A stretch of 64,000 bases of DNA from Oopsacas minuta (GCA_024704765.1 JAKMXF010000306.1:186001-250000), one strand, 5' to 3'. Counted from the first letter of the stretch, positions 21,012-32,808 are shown. The notes: generated from the sequence alone by a model not told the origin. Program-made: numbers and translations.

Positions 21012-23565
21012 ATGCCACGTCGTTGCAGCTGTTTTGGTTGTAGAGGAAACTATGATGGGACGCCTTACCTAAGGGTCATATCCTTCCCAAAAGATCCTGT
21101 GGAGAGGGAGAGATGGATATTGGCAATGTCGAATGAAAACGAAAGCTTGAGGCGCTTGAAGAAGATATATATTTGTGAGAGACATTTCAATTGTGAACGG
21201 GTGTCAGTAAAGGGTGGAAAGCGACCAAAAGAACCGCCATCAATATTTCCTGGAGTACCGAAATCAGTTTTGAAGCAGGTCACCTCAGCTCCACGCCCAA
21301 CATCATCTACATCAGAATCAAGAGCTAAGAAAGTGCAGGCAGCTTATGAGGCTGCAGACAAGATCCAAGATTTCGACCACTTCTCCGCCAAAATGAGCTC
21401 CTATTTTCCTGGCTTTAACTTCATAAAAGACCAGAAAAACCTGTACCTATCAAGAACTGACGCTACTGGACAAACTGTCAAGCAATTCTTTCATTTCCAA
21501 CAAGTCAGTTCACCATTTGGATTCCTATTCTTGAATAGAGTTGAAAAAGATGGTATTGAGGTGTCCAAGCGACTATTTCCTTTGCAGAAGAACAGCTTAC
21601 TCTCGAAATGGTCCCAGATTGGATACATAACTGACCAGGTAAACGCCTATGAGTACACAAGCCAAGAAATTCTTGAGCACGCAATAAGCCAGCTCTGCAA
21701 GATGACTGAGGCGCACGAGCTTGCTCATTCCACCTTCCTTCTGTCGCAGCTGTGCCTTATATTCACACCTCCTGATGGACGCCGATTTGACATTGATACT
21801 ATGATTTTCGCAGTGCAGCTTCACAACTTATCACCTAGTGCATACAAAATGATTCGCCGATCCGGCTTAATCATTCTGCCATCAACAGAAAAGGTAAAAC
21901 AGATGCTTGCTAGGAGTCTGCAGGACTCCAACCTCAAAACTTTGTTCGACCAGCTTAAGCCACAGCAGCGTTTGGTAAATTTAATGTTTCACGAGGTAAA
22001 GCTGGTCGAGACATTGCGATTTTTCGGAGGGCATGTTCTAGGATACTCTCAAAATACTGCAGCGGGTGGTGACCATGAAATGCTTGCTTCATATGCTATG
22101 GTGGTTGAAGTTGCCTGCCATTTTGGTGGTCCACGCTATATTCAACGCGTTTTGCCCTGCAAAAACTAACTTCGGATCAGCTGAAAGAACTCCTTATTGA
22201 AGCTGGTTCAGCTGTAGTTGGTGCTGGCGGTACTGTGATTTCTTTAATATGTGACAATTGCAATACCAACCGCAGTGTTCATTCAAAGCTTGGAGGACCT
22301 GGAAGTTGTCAAGTGCTATCGATTCAAGAACAATCTATGTTCTTAGTGTACGACTACTTGCACATCTTCAAAAATATACGCAACAACTGGATTACTGTTG
22401 ATAGCAAGACACTCTCATTTGTCGTAGATGGCAATGAGTACAAAGCCTACTGGAGTGATATTCAGAAGCTTTATGAGATCGACCGAGCTACTCCTATTCG
22501 TTTAACCAAGCTGACACACACTGCTGTTTTCCCCAAGCCCCTTCAACGTCAGAGCGTACCATTGGTATGTCAAGTGTTCAATAACAAGACTGTCGCTGCC
22601 TTGAAGACGTTCAAGGGTTCACTGGGCATCAGCGAAGGCACCATCATTCTCACCCAGGCAATGAGTGAGTGGTTCAAGATAATGAATGTGAAAGACCGTT
22701 TCTCAGCTATCCGTCTTCGCGACGAATCCAGACAGCCTTGGACAGCAGACTGTACAAGTTTCACTAGGCTGGAGGAGGCCTGCCAAATTATATCTACCTG
22801 CGCATGGCAAGGAGGTGGTGGTCGTAAGCTGAAGCTAACTAAGCAAACTGCTGAAGCCTTCACTGTGTCCACACGTAATAATGTGGATGCTGCCAAATTG
22901 CTTCTGGCGGACAAGGACTTTGACTACGTTCTTCCTGCTATATTCGCGGATGAAGCCTTTGAAAAGTTTTCGGCCAAGCCAGACAAAGAAGAGGAGGAAA
23001 CTTTTACATTGACGTAGTTGACATTATGGCTGCAGCTAAAATTGTAAACTTGCAAACACTCAGTAAGCATGACATTATGGTAGAATCGAGTTCTCGTGTG
23101 CATGATTGTGACAAGAATTGTACAACTTCCGAAAATCCAGCTGAGCGAAGTGAATTCATTTACGAGATCACTCCTCAAGACACTCAAGAACTCTTGAGGT
23201 CTGATGATACCCTTAAGCATAAAGTTGTTTATTTGGCCGGATACCTTGTTTATAAATTTGGTGATAGCACTAGTATGGAGGAGATCATTGGTGATGAAGA
23301 TGGTAACGAGGTGTCATCTGAGTTCCTAGATAATTTGAATAGAGGTGGACTGAGTGTGCCGACTATGTCAACCGTCTTTTTTGTACACAATGCCTATAAT
23401 TTGCATGACCAGACTAAAATGCGTTGCCGCTTTCATTTTGCTGAGCTATTATCCTTTGTAGATGCACCTTTAGCAGGTAATAAGGCTGCATGTACTACTT
23501 TAGCTAACATTCTATTGAGAGCTCATGTCCTCAATGTAAGTGACAAAGAAAAGTCTTTGGGATGA
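21012..23565 (+). pseudogene. P-element/THAP9-like transposase, copy 2
   Basis: Its translation is identical to copy 1 in every frame: THAP domain from 21012 (MPRRCSCFGCRG), P-type core (VACHFGGP, SLICDNCNTN), C-terminal VVYLAGYLVYKF. The frame breaks fall at the same two places: around 22160, where RYIQRV should join to ALQKLTSDQL, and around 23008, where the sequence should enter FYIDVVDIMAAA. Since the two insertions have different target sites, either a defective master was moved in trans, or one copy converted the other, or these are programmed shifts. The last is the least likely. Confidence 0.88.
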
Positions 23566-23659
23566 CTCAGAAGGCAAGACAAGCTCTCTAACTAACGATG
23601 GGCATAGACAATGTTGTAATAGACATAGTGTTGTGATATGCATATAATGTAATTACATA

Positions 23660-23829
23660 CAGTAGAACTCGGATAAGAAGTCCCCCCTCGGGAAGTCTAA
23701 AAAAGTACGTACTATCCGAGTTGTATTTACATAGAATCCTATGTAATAATGAATTTTGGTTCATAAAATTTAGTACGTACTAAGCCGAAACACGTCTTAT
23801 CCAGGGTACATGCTAACCGAGTTCTACTG
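23660..23829. mobile_element. pogo/Tigger-type MITE inside P-like copy 2
   Basis: The same 170-bp MITE as at 1365-1534, at the same internal position, with TA flanks and CAGTAGAACTCGG ends. It shows that the insertion predates the split of the two P copies. Confidence 0.85.
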
Positions 23830-24217
23830 TATATGACAATAAATATCAAATTTGTGCTGCTATACACTACTGCGTCTCATTACAATCAGCCATCTCTCAC
23901 CTTTATTTGTTAGACAAAAACAAGGGCAAAAATTACCAAAATTCACCCATTTGACCTTTAATATGACCGCAGGTGGTGTTGAAAATGGCGCCATTGAACC
24001 CGCCGTCCTCAAAATCTCCTATGTGGACCCGAGATCGTGTCTCTAGCCCTTCTAGAAGCATTTTAGCCCAGGACTCAAGTTAATCCTTCAGACTCAAGTT
24101 AAAAACCCCGAGCATGGGAGTATTCAGTCCTTCTTTAAACGAGTCTATGGTTTACACTGAAAATATTAATCGCTATTCAACTTTTTTATATTTTACCATT
24201 CTACTATATTTGTACAG

Positions 24218-24817
24218 GTTGCCAGTATACGAGAATCTAGAAGTTGAGTCTGCTCAACTGTGTTCAAAAAGTTTCCAACTCATAAAAGGTTTTCCCCCGG
24301 AATAGTTGCAATCGCTTGTAAACACAGGATTTGTTATGGTTTCCAAATCCTCAGACAACACGAATCTACAGTTGTAATTTATAGTTTGTTAATGACCATA
24401 TTCAGAGAACAGCCAAAAGTGCTCATCTACAATAATGCTTGCAACTTACACAAAACATGTATGAAAAGGTAAGTGCACATAACAAATTGGGTATAAATGA
24501 TAAATAGTCGAGATTTTAACTAGAAATTTATTTGTGATTTCTTATATAGGGACCCCAAAGTATTTCGTAAGATAACATTTCAGATTGATCGATTCCATTC
24601 TACAAACCACAAGTGCAATCCCTCTTATTCTTTGAGATCAATTCAGACTGACGAGATGAAAAAGCTAAACTCACAAATTGTGAGCAGTTGTTTTCATCAC
24701 TAAGAAGGATAGCAACACAAATCGTATACATGCGCATAGATAATGTATTCTTCACTACAAGATATTTTCTAGCATGTTTGAATCTACATATTCTATCACA
24801 AAATAATAATATATGAA
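24218..24817 (+). pseudogene. KDZ-like transposase, last two exons
   Basis: Exon 24218-24468 (borders TTTGTACAG and GGTAAGT) reads LPVYENLEVESAQLC and, after a one-base shift at about 24298, SPGIVAIACKHRICYGFQIL, then KVLIYNNACNLHKTCMKR. The next exon starts at 24550 after CTTATATAG and reads DPKVFRKITFQIDRFHST, then NHKCNPSYSL. After another shift near 24680 comes EQLFSSLRRIATQIVYM, ending at 24815. The order PGI-CxHxICYGF, Y(D/N)NACNLH, (V/I)DRFHxxNHxxC, NEQ...LRRI is the conserved C-terminal half of a transposase family I know from fish and invertebrate repeats (CxC/KDZ-like). The usual DNACN aspartate is N here. Confidence 0.72.
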
Positions 24818-24823
24818 AATAGT

Positions 24824-26536
24824 TTATATGTTAGGAGACTCAAGACAATTGTGACAATAAAAGTTATCGATGTCTTTGTCAATATCTTCAAGTCCTACAC
24901 ATGGTTTGTGGAACCATTTAAGACATTTGGGACATTCAACCATATTTTTTGACGCGCAACTGGATAGATGACACAAACACCATAACTTTATCTTTAAATC
25001 TGTCCCTAGATTTGTAGTCAGGGGAGATAGTAATACTATGCTTTCTAACTTAGGAAAGGGTGCTAAAATTCCGCTGTTGAAACTATCAGTTAGGTGAGAT
25101 CTCATTCTTGACTGTTTCCAGTATACTTGGGTTGGGTCGCCTCCCATTGCTATTGTCAAACAGACTGCAGCTGCAAATAAACCACAATCCGCCCCACCTC
25201 TTTGCTGTTGAATAGGAGCAAGGGCGACTTTCAGCTCATGATCAGCATCATTCCCATATAGAAAGTCCAATTGCACAGCTAATTCACCAGATATTCTCCC
25301 AGTAGATAACGAATCATATAAAGGTACATGCCCTTCAACATCAATACTGGAGCAAACCCAGTGAAGTGCACCATCGTGATGCAGCTGTATACTAAGACGA
25401 GGAGCTTTGACGAATTGACGATTCTAAGAATTAATTGAATATCAAATATTGATTACAATTGAAAAATTTAAACCGAGAAACTCACTTCGGAGAGAATAGT
25501 ATCCTGAAGTCCCTGTAAATGTGGGAAATTCTTCTTCAGTAATGTCTACAAGTACATATATGATATGAGAACATTTTCTAACAAAATGGATTGAATTTCA
25601 ATGTACAATAAACTTAGACAGAATGCATTAATGGTGGTGCCTGTTAGAAAAGTATTACACTTGACAATTCAGAAATTGACAAGTTTTTCTCATTTAAACT
25701 AATGGGAGGAGTGATTATTTGAATAAGATCCAATGGTTTAACTCCGAGTAATGTCACCAGACTGGATGTTGGGATGGGTGTTTGAGGATCTGAAATAGGT
25801 TTGTTCGAAGCGATAACGGGTTGCTGAAAAAACTCATCGAAGGAATCATCACTAGTATCTACATCAGATTCTTGGTGTACTACATCTCTAGTGAAATCAA
25901 GAGGAGATCTAGATCGGTCACGATAGATATCATGTCGCGATGTTTGAGAAGAGCTTGGAGACTTCTAAGATTGAGGGCGAACTGAAACTCGCGCTTTCAT
26001 AGAGTAATCCTTATATGATTCTATTATCATACGCAGATGAATCTTACATGCGCTTTTTATGTTTTCGAAAGGGACTCTTTCGGGCCAATAAGGTGGTTTG
26101 AGAGAAGGATCATTCCAAAAAAACATACCGTTCCCTAAATTACAGATATATAATCAGTGACCCATATAATTATATAAATTCACACCGTTGACTTACCAGT
26201 TGACACTTTTATAATCGCAGAAACAAGTCTTCGCAGTCCCTGTACATTATAGCCAGATATATCTTCATCTAATAGCTTGAGGATTTCGTGATCACGGACA
26301 GGCTTTGATAACGCCGACGTACTTGTAGATATTTGGTTAGTCAGTAGAGTTCTTGCTATTTCATCGCTATTCCTAGTGATATAGGTTTGAAATTTTTCTG
26401 GACCCAAAGAGCCAAGCTTTCCATGCCATGAAAATACAGCTCCGGCATATTCACCCGTTACTGAACGAAACTCAGACAATATGTCTGTCAGTACCATTTT
26501 AGCATTAGTCTTTGTCAATTTGGGTATCTTTGGCAT
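24824..26536 (-). CDS. Ulp1-type cysteine protease with PHD finger, transposon accessory gene
   Basis: Exons on the minus strand: 26536-26197 (MPKIPKLTKTNAKMVLTD..., good GTAAGT), about 26135-25661 (FFWNDPSLKPPYWPERVPF, then an RS-rich linker RDRSRSPLDFTRD), 25545-25486 (NFPHLQGLQDTILSE) and 25423-24824. The last exon has the papain-like Ulp1/SENP triad: His in GALHWVCSS, Asp in VPLYDSL, and the Gln/Cys of QQQRGGADCGLFAA. A PHD finger with a full C4HC3 pattern follows (LWCLCHLSSC, VECPKCLKWFHKPCVGL, FYCHNC). One in-frame TAG at 25965-25967 interrupts exon 2; otherwise all key residues are intact. Such protease/PHD genes are known as passengers of large DNA transposons. A deSUMOylating role is inferred from the fold only. 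Confidence 0.72.
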
Positions 26537-26753
26537 TTTGGCTAATCAAGGGTACAGAATGGGAAATCAAGAGGAAACGCTCATTGAGTAAAGTATAAAG
26601 TTAATTGAGAAACATATTTAGGGATTTTGCTAATAAAGGAAGTAGAAATAAGTAACAAAACTCAAAAATAAATATCAGTACCTGCGAATTTATTTACACT
26701 ATAATAGGACGTAATTTGAGAGCCTACATCTTTCTAAAATTCCAATTATATAT

Positions 26754-26775
26754 TAATGCAGCGCATGCGTTACTC
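26754..26775 (+). repeat. KDZ-like element terminal repeat, right end
   Basis: AGCGCATGCGTTACTC, preceded by TAATGC, is the partner of 14432-14453. Both share the palindromic CGCATGCG core and the GAGTA ending. The adjacent bases do not give a clear 8-9 bp duplication, so the exact boundary is uncertain. Confidence 0.6.
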
Positions 26776-27786
26776 ATTATTAAATATATGCCCAAATATA
26801 ACTTCTATTCCATGATATAAATACGAAAACCAAATTTTGTACACATTGGGGCACTTTTACTCTGCCGTCTGCGGCAGGCTGTAGACTTATTCACATTTCA
26901 AAAGTCCCCATTTTACAAGTTTAATTTATTAAGTGTATCCTTCTGTAAAATTTCCTTTCTTCTTTCAATAATCTAAATTGTGAAATTACCCTATTATTGA
27001 GGTTATTTACCTCTTCCTTGTGCAGTTTGTTTGTTCCTTTGTAGTTATTCTTGATTAATCGTAGCTATTCTATGGGAGATAAATCGCATTTTCTACCTGG
27101 TAACTGTATTCCTGTCAAATTTTCACATGGCTTTGACCTTGGTCATTCTTATCTATCGCCTTATCCTATTATTTCTTCGCTTCAAGCTGGTTCGAAATCT
27201 AGTCTTACAGTATATAATTATGATTCTGTTTATGTATTCACAGGTATACAATATACAAAAATATATTCTAATCAATCAGAAAGGATTTCAAGAATTGTAT
27301 TCGTTAGGTAAGTATATTTATGTATCATAGCACTCTATACGTAAGGAAATGGTCCGCTTAATAATTTTCGGACTATGGATTGACTAGTTAATTTATATAT
27401 TTGATAGGGAAAATTCTTGTTTCGATAGAATCAAAATGGTGCATTTTCCCCTAATGCATTTATTATTGATATTTAAACTACATAAAGTCTAACTATTTCC
27501 AGGAAGAAATGGAGTCACCTGAATGATTACCAAACAAATTTTTTAACAAAAAATGCGCCAATTTAAAAGCACTGTAAATAAATAACTATGGCCTCCACAG
27601 CTACAAAATTTGCATTTTCTTCCAGGGGAGTTTCATAAAAAGTATAATAATTTCGTCATGATAAAGTTGTCACCTTTTAGAATTTTTGTAGTGACCATGG
27701 ATGGCATATTTTGACCTATCTTTACATATTAATTGACAAGCTTTGTAGATATGGCCAAATCTTCTTGCAAACTGGTTCTATCTAAC

Positions 27787-27940
27787 CATCTTCCCATACC
27801 CTGATTATACATGTTTATGTCATATCTCCTACCATTATCACGTAATCATTAATTTTGTGCTATATTGTCATTTACAAGATTACGTCTTAATGGTCTGAGA
27901 TATGACGTCAAAATGTATTACCAGGCTATGGGACGTTGAG
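27787..27940. mobile_element. MITE with CTTCCCATACCC ends, diverged copy
   Basis: Inverted ends of about 40 bp (CTTCCCATACCCTGATTATA and, on the other side, TAYCAGGCTATGGGACG) enclose a short centre. The palindromic inner part includes GTCATATCTC/GAGATATGAC. Related to 29081-29225 and to a single end near 58100-58132. Confidence 0.65.
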
Positions 27941-29080
27941 TATTTAGAACCTGTTTGGAATACTATTTGTCTATATCTATAAAGGTTGATAAGTTGTAAG
28001 TAATGAGAAGCCAAAATATGCTATCCATGTTCACATAATGATTCTAAATCGTGACGAAATTATTATTCTTTTTATGAACACTCCTCCCTTAAACAAAATG
28101 TTAATTTGTAGCTCTGAGGACCATAGTTATTTCTTTACATTGATTACAAAATATTGTACCTTGTTAACAAGATTGCTTCGTAAGCATTCAAATGTCAGTC
28201 ATTTTGACACGGAAAGAGATTTTGGCTACGAACCTTGTGTATTGGTAAGTACATTGGAAGTCTTTTTCCTCCTAAAATGCACAGTAAAAGAGGAAAATGA
28301 GAATCAAAGGCTTCGGGCAGGTAAATCCCTGCGGAAATTCCTCGGATTTCTACCGTATCAATTATACTTTTATTCGGGGAATATAAACCATTTTGATATT
28401 ATAGAAACAAATAGACTTTCGTATTTTAATAACATTTATTCAATATTTTACCCCTTGTCCAAAAATTATTTAGCGCACCATTACCTTATTTATAGAATGC
28501 TATGGTTGTTTTCGAAACACCCAGATTATCGCCATGACATCAAGTTAATGTGTCTACATATTATATATTTTCGTAAGTTGATTGTACCAAATTTGGATAT
28601 ACTTCCATTTCACATTCATTTTACCATAGTATACCTTCACTCTACCTGAATTTACCTTCATTTTATCTCAATATACCTTGATTATACCTCAAAAAATGTA
28701 TGTAAAGTGTGTAATTATTACAAATATTTTATAATTTTGTCATTATACCTCACAAATTTAGGTATTTCGTTTGGGTATACCTTGGTATACCTATAGAATG
28801 CAAATACACTAATGCAATGGTACTAGCTAAATTTTCAGAATAAAACATAGATTAACCGATTATGAGATTATTAATCTGGACTTTATCTCACTATAATGCA
28901 CTTATGGCGTAATGAATGTATTAGATACCTGTAGAAATACATCATCATTCCTTAAAATCAAAATTTTTGTTAAAATATGGCAAATGTTTGAGTGTTGTAA
29001 TCAGTAATTCAGCGAATTGTCAAAATATGCGCTAATATTTGAAATTATTGTAGAATCACGATAGCCATTATGGTACACAT

Positions 29081-29225
29081 CCGACTTCCCATACCCTTAT
29101 ATAATACATTTTGATTGATAACTTTTACCAATGTGACGTAATCGTGAATATGCCCATTTTCAATATTTCACAATTACCTTCAAGGATAGCATGCTAAAAT
29201 GTATTATCAGGGTATGGGAAGTCGG
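29081..29225. mobile_element. MITE with CCGACTTCCCATACCC ends
   Basis: A 145-bp element whose ends CCGACTTCCCATACCC are perfect inverted repeats extending, with small changes, through AATACATTTT (about 32 bp). The flanks are AT on both sides, too short to prove a duplication. It contains no coding capacity. Confidence 0.8.
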
Positions 29226-29976
29226 ATTTAAATGTCCTTCCTGATTTTACAATAACTTCCATTATTATTATTATATTAAACCTCCTACCACAATTGGCGC
29301 CTAGTATATTACATACCAAACCTTAATACAATTTCTATGGGGAAAAATATGTAAAGTGCCACAACACAGTGGCTTGAAGTGGCTATCCGTAGGCTTTAGG
29401 GTCTTGGGTACATTTAAAGTGCATACAATGTATCATGCACCTCTGGGTTATTGCATATAACCTGTTGATTAACAGCAAAATCTTTTGGTATGGCTTCTAT
29501 TTTTTTAGTTATGATGACGTAATCACAATTTGTGAAACATATAAACCAGCGTAAAATCTATCTAGGTTGAGTTAGGGGTATATAGTCTATTATTTACTTA
29601 TGGGTTAATCACGATTTAGAGTAGATTGACCAGATTGAGTATTTTATGTGGATTCTATTTTTCTTGCTATGATGACGTAAGCAAAATTACAAATTTGAAT
29701 TCCGGAATTATCTGTGTTAATTGAGTTATTTAGATGAAGTGTTCACACAAAATTATGTACCAAGAGATTTAGATTATCAAAGTAACGTTCTTTTTGCTGT
29801 ATTCTTACGGCAATGGCAAATTTATCTCGAAACGAAAATAACTGAATTTTGAAATTTGTCGGGTAACTTGAGCGCTATATTTTTTTTAATAACTGACTGT
29901 TAGTTTTCCATTAAATATAAATTTAAATATTGTAGCTTTATTGCGATCCAAGTGTATCGTGCTGGCATGGACTCCT

Positions 29977-32808
29977 CACGGGTCTCTCAGAAAATCATAT
30001 TGATCGAAAAAACGAGGTCCTTGAGATTTTTCATGATTCTTGTGTAGAATTTTGCGTAGAATCCGATTCTGTTGTCAAAAAAATATTTCCCGCACAAATT
30101 TTTTCGATAAATTTATTTTTTTGTAAAAAAATAATTTTTTACAATTCGAATATTTTAGATTCTCATCATGACAGCGATGGCAGATGCATCACCATTGGCA
30201 ATCAGATATTATTATGATATGCTTAGACATTGTTGTTTACATCTGCATGCACTTAGAATTTTCAATAGTATTGCGGTTTTATTCTATTCTATTATGTCAT
30301 TCATTTTTCTGTATGGTATCAGGTTCGAATAGTTTAACAATAGTAACAATAGTTTGATTGCACGTCATTAATCACCTAATCGAGTCCTTTGAATACTTTT
30401 AAGTAGTTTCCATTCAGTGATAATTAGTAATTAAAGGTGTTTAACGAATATCTGTTTGCATAGAAAAACTATTTAAAGAATGCTTGTACTCATTTTCTAT
30501 ATAATTTTTCTGATACATAATTGTTCTGATATCTATTTCTACTGTTGGTATTTATGAGTAAGCACGAGTCTGCAAAAGACAAAATTTGTCGTTGGTGTTG
30601 TATTAAAGTTGGGAAGATAACTATTAAAAACAATAGCCTTATTTCTACTCATTTGGGTGAGCAATATTCGAAGTTTTTCGAGTCAATCGATCCGATGGAC
30701 GATAATCGGCCAAATGTTTTGTGCAATACTTGCAAGCTCTATTTGGTTAATCGATCAATGCATGATGATACTTCAAGGGAAATTCCTGTTCGATTCAATT
30801 GGCCAATTATACGAAATACTCGCTTGAATACGTGTAGTTCAGTCAATACCTGTGTAATGTGCATGGAAAGTTCGAGATTTGGACCTAGAAATCGTGCTTC
30901 TTTGCAAATTCTCCACGAAAAACCTGGACGTCCTGCGATCAACTCTCCCAAAAAGGTTCTTAACCTTTGTAGTAAGTGTTTAAACACAATAAGTCCCGGA
31001 TTTCCGCATACTTGCTCAAAAACTTCTTTGGTAAATAATAGCCAATTTTTGTTAGCACGAAAACGTTCTATTGAACCTGTCGTATGTTCCGAAATCTTAC
31101 GAAAATTCCGCAGTGCAAGTGAGGACTCGCGTATAACGTACCTAGACCATCGGGAGGCCATCCAATTCATATGCTTCCTGGTAATTTGGACCAGTTACCT
31201 CAACACAAAATGCCCAAAATGGATTTCTCTGACATCGCACAGATAAAATGCACTGGCGGAGCAATGAGTAACAAGCAACTAAAAGCTGTAACCAAAGTAA
31301 TAAGGGATGCTGGCGTGGCCTGTCCATCAATGAAGGACTACTACGACGAACGGAAACAATATTGTGATGATATATTCGAATGCGTCCAATTAGATCTGGA
31401 ATGGAGCAAAGAGAAGTATTCCTCTGATATCAGAAAGACTTGGGTCGTACGCTGTTGCAACATCGACAAACTGATAGAAAAAGTCTACAACATTAGCGGA
31501 GAATCTTCAGTTTACAGTTTCAATTTTAAGCTTGGCCTTGATTATGGTTGTGGGTTCACTAAGCTTGTCATGTGTCTACAACTGGGAAATTCTGTGCGAA
31601 ATCTAATCTTCTTATGGGTATCAAGTGCTCCTGAAAATAATTACAATTTTCTATAATACTGAATGCCCCGGAAATTCAAAAGTTTATTCATGAGTACAAC
31701 GTATCTTTTACCTTTGATCTCAAAGCCGCTGCTCTCTGTCTGGGTATTATGCTTGGACGTTACCCATGCATTTGGTGTGTATGGGATGCTAAAAGTGGAT
31801 TGGATCATGTCGAATTCAAATCAAGATCATCAGCACATCATGCAGAGATGTACCAAAATTGTGTGAAGAATATAACTCCGACTCAAAGAATCATGCGATT
31901 GACTGTGATGGTGTAGAAGATATGGAGGCTCTTGGTGTATGGATGGTTGACTACATGCAGATGTTCAATATTCCCGAGTTACATCTTTTGTTAGGGGTTG
32001 GTCAGAAGTTGTACAATGCGATCGTGGCTACAATGTCTGAAGAAGAGTTAGTTACACATGAATTATTACTGAAGCACAATAACATATCTCGAGGTTCTTA
32101 CCATGGAGGCGCATTTGAAGGTAATGCAATGCGGAAAATTACATTGATGGTTGAGCAGATTGGTTTTCCAATTAGCAACTCATCCAGCATTGCTTTAAAG
32201 CGATTTTCAGAGGTAGTGAGGACATGTTTTGGGCAAAAGATACAAGGTGATTACAAACTGGCGATATTTCAATTTGAAGAAGCATTCAAATTAACTGGGC
32301 TGAATTGTTCAACAAAAGTCCATATAGTGTGCAGACATGTTATCCCATTTATCACCAAATTCCTTCCAGTTGGTATGGGATTGGGCGCCGTTTCAGAACA
32401 GGCAGCTGAATCAGCTCATTCTCGATTCATCAAAGTTTGGAGAAATTATCAATGTAGCGAGTCTCTAGAAAATTAGGGCGAAAACCTACTAAATGCTGTC
32501 AAGGAAATTAATTTCGTTAATTTTATAAGTACTTAATTTATTCTATATGTGACTGATGGATGTATTATATTCAATGTATGAGTGATAACGATGATTCTAA
32601 TATGATAAATTAGCAACCCGACAACATATAAAAATGGGAATTAAAAAAATTTTTTTTTTTACAAAAAAATATAAAATAACTCAAAAATTTGTGTGAGAAA
32701 TATTTTTTTGGCAACAGAATCGGATTCTACGCAAAATTCTACACAAGAATCATGAAAAATCTCAAGAACCTCGTTTTTCGATCAATATGATTTTCTGAGA
32801 GACCCGTG
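29977..32808 (+). mobile_element. Chapaev-like (CMC) transposon nested in Transib-like copy 2
   Basis: A 2832-bp element has long inverted ends beginning CACGGGTCTCTCAGAAAATC and similar for more than 120 bp, flanked by a 4-bp duplication TCCT (29973-29976, 32809-32812). CAC ends with a 4-bp duplication are typical of Chapaev elements. Sequence on both sides matches continuous sequence at 10180-10210 and 10130 of the other Transib-like copy, confirming the insertion point. Confidence 0.85.
30554..32476 (+). pseudogene. Chapaev-like transposase, several frameshifts
   Basis: The ATG at 30554 starts MSKHESAKDKICRWCCIKVG. The first part has many paired cysteines (CRWCC, CNTC, CVMC, CSKC) that suggest zinc binding. 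Around 31160 the frame shifts into GNLDQLPQHKM, then CTGGAMSNKQLKAVTKVIRD. Another shift near 31660 leads to LCLGIMLGRYPCIWCVWD. The last frame (31859-32476) has CDGVEDMEALGVW, LHLLLGVGQKLYNAIV, SRGSYHGGAFEGN, KVHIVCRHVIPFI and LGAVSEQAAESAHSRF. KVH...SEQA.ES.H.F is the pattern I know from Chapaev-type transposases, with E in SEQAAES a likely catalytic residue. At least three breaks make it inactive. Confidence 0.78.

Larger units (their letters stand above)
20646..24149 (+). mobile_element. P-like (THAP) transposon, copy 2
   Basis: It is 3504 bp, the inverted counterpart of 1045-4548 (coordinates in the two copies sum to 25194). The flanking 8 bp are GATTAGAT on the left and GTTTACAC on the right. 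The left one pairs with copy 1's left flank, and the right one with copy 1's right flank (reverse complement GTTTATAC, one mismatch). It stands in an intron of the KDZ-like gene: the GTAAGT donor is at 4577 after flipping and the TTTGTACAG acceptor ends at 24217. Confidence 0.92.
24150..26775 (+). mobile_element. KDZ-like transposon, 3' half with Ulp1/PHD gene
   Basis: This begins in the intron cut by P-like copy 2 and ends at the terminal repeat 26754-26775. It carries the last two exons of the transposase (plus strand) and a convergent Ulp1-type protease/PHD gene (minus strand). The two coding ends are only 6-10 bp apart (24817 and 24824), so their 3' ends meet tail to tail. Confidence 0.65.
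26776..29364. other. AT-rich DNA with MITEs, no gene recognised
   Basis: Open frames here (27051-27311, 27127-27330 and the 203-codon frame 28038-28649) have compositionally biased, low-complexity translations and no family resemblance. The 27051-27311 frame ends at a GGTAAGT that could be a donor, but no matching exon was found. 27500-27790 resembles part of the fold-back repeat at 57650-58510. 28620-28800 is rich in loosely repeated ATACCT words. Confidence 0.45.

Noticed and set aside
27051-27311. 86-codon frame ending at a possible splice donor
   Set aside because: No partner exon with matching phase was found and the sequence is not recognised.
28038-28649. 203-codon open frame
   Set aside because: Long but biased to F, L, Y and I as expected from AT-rich DNA; no motif, splice sites or family resemblance.
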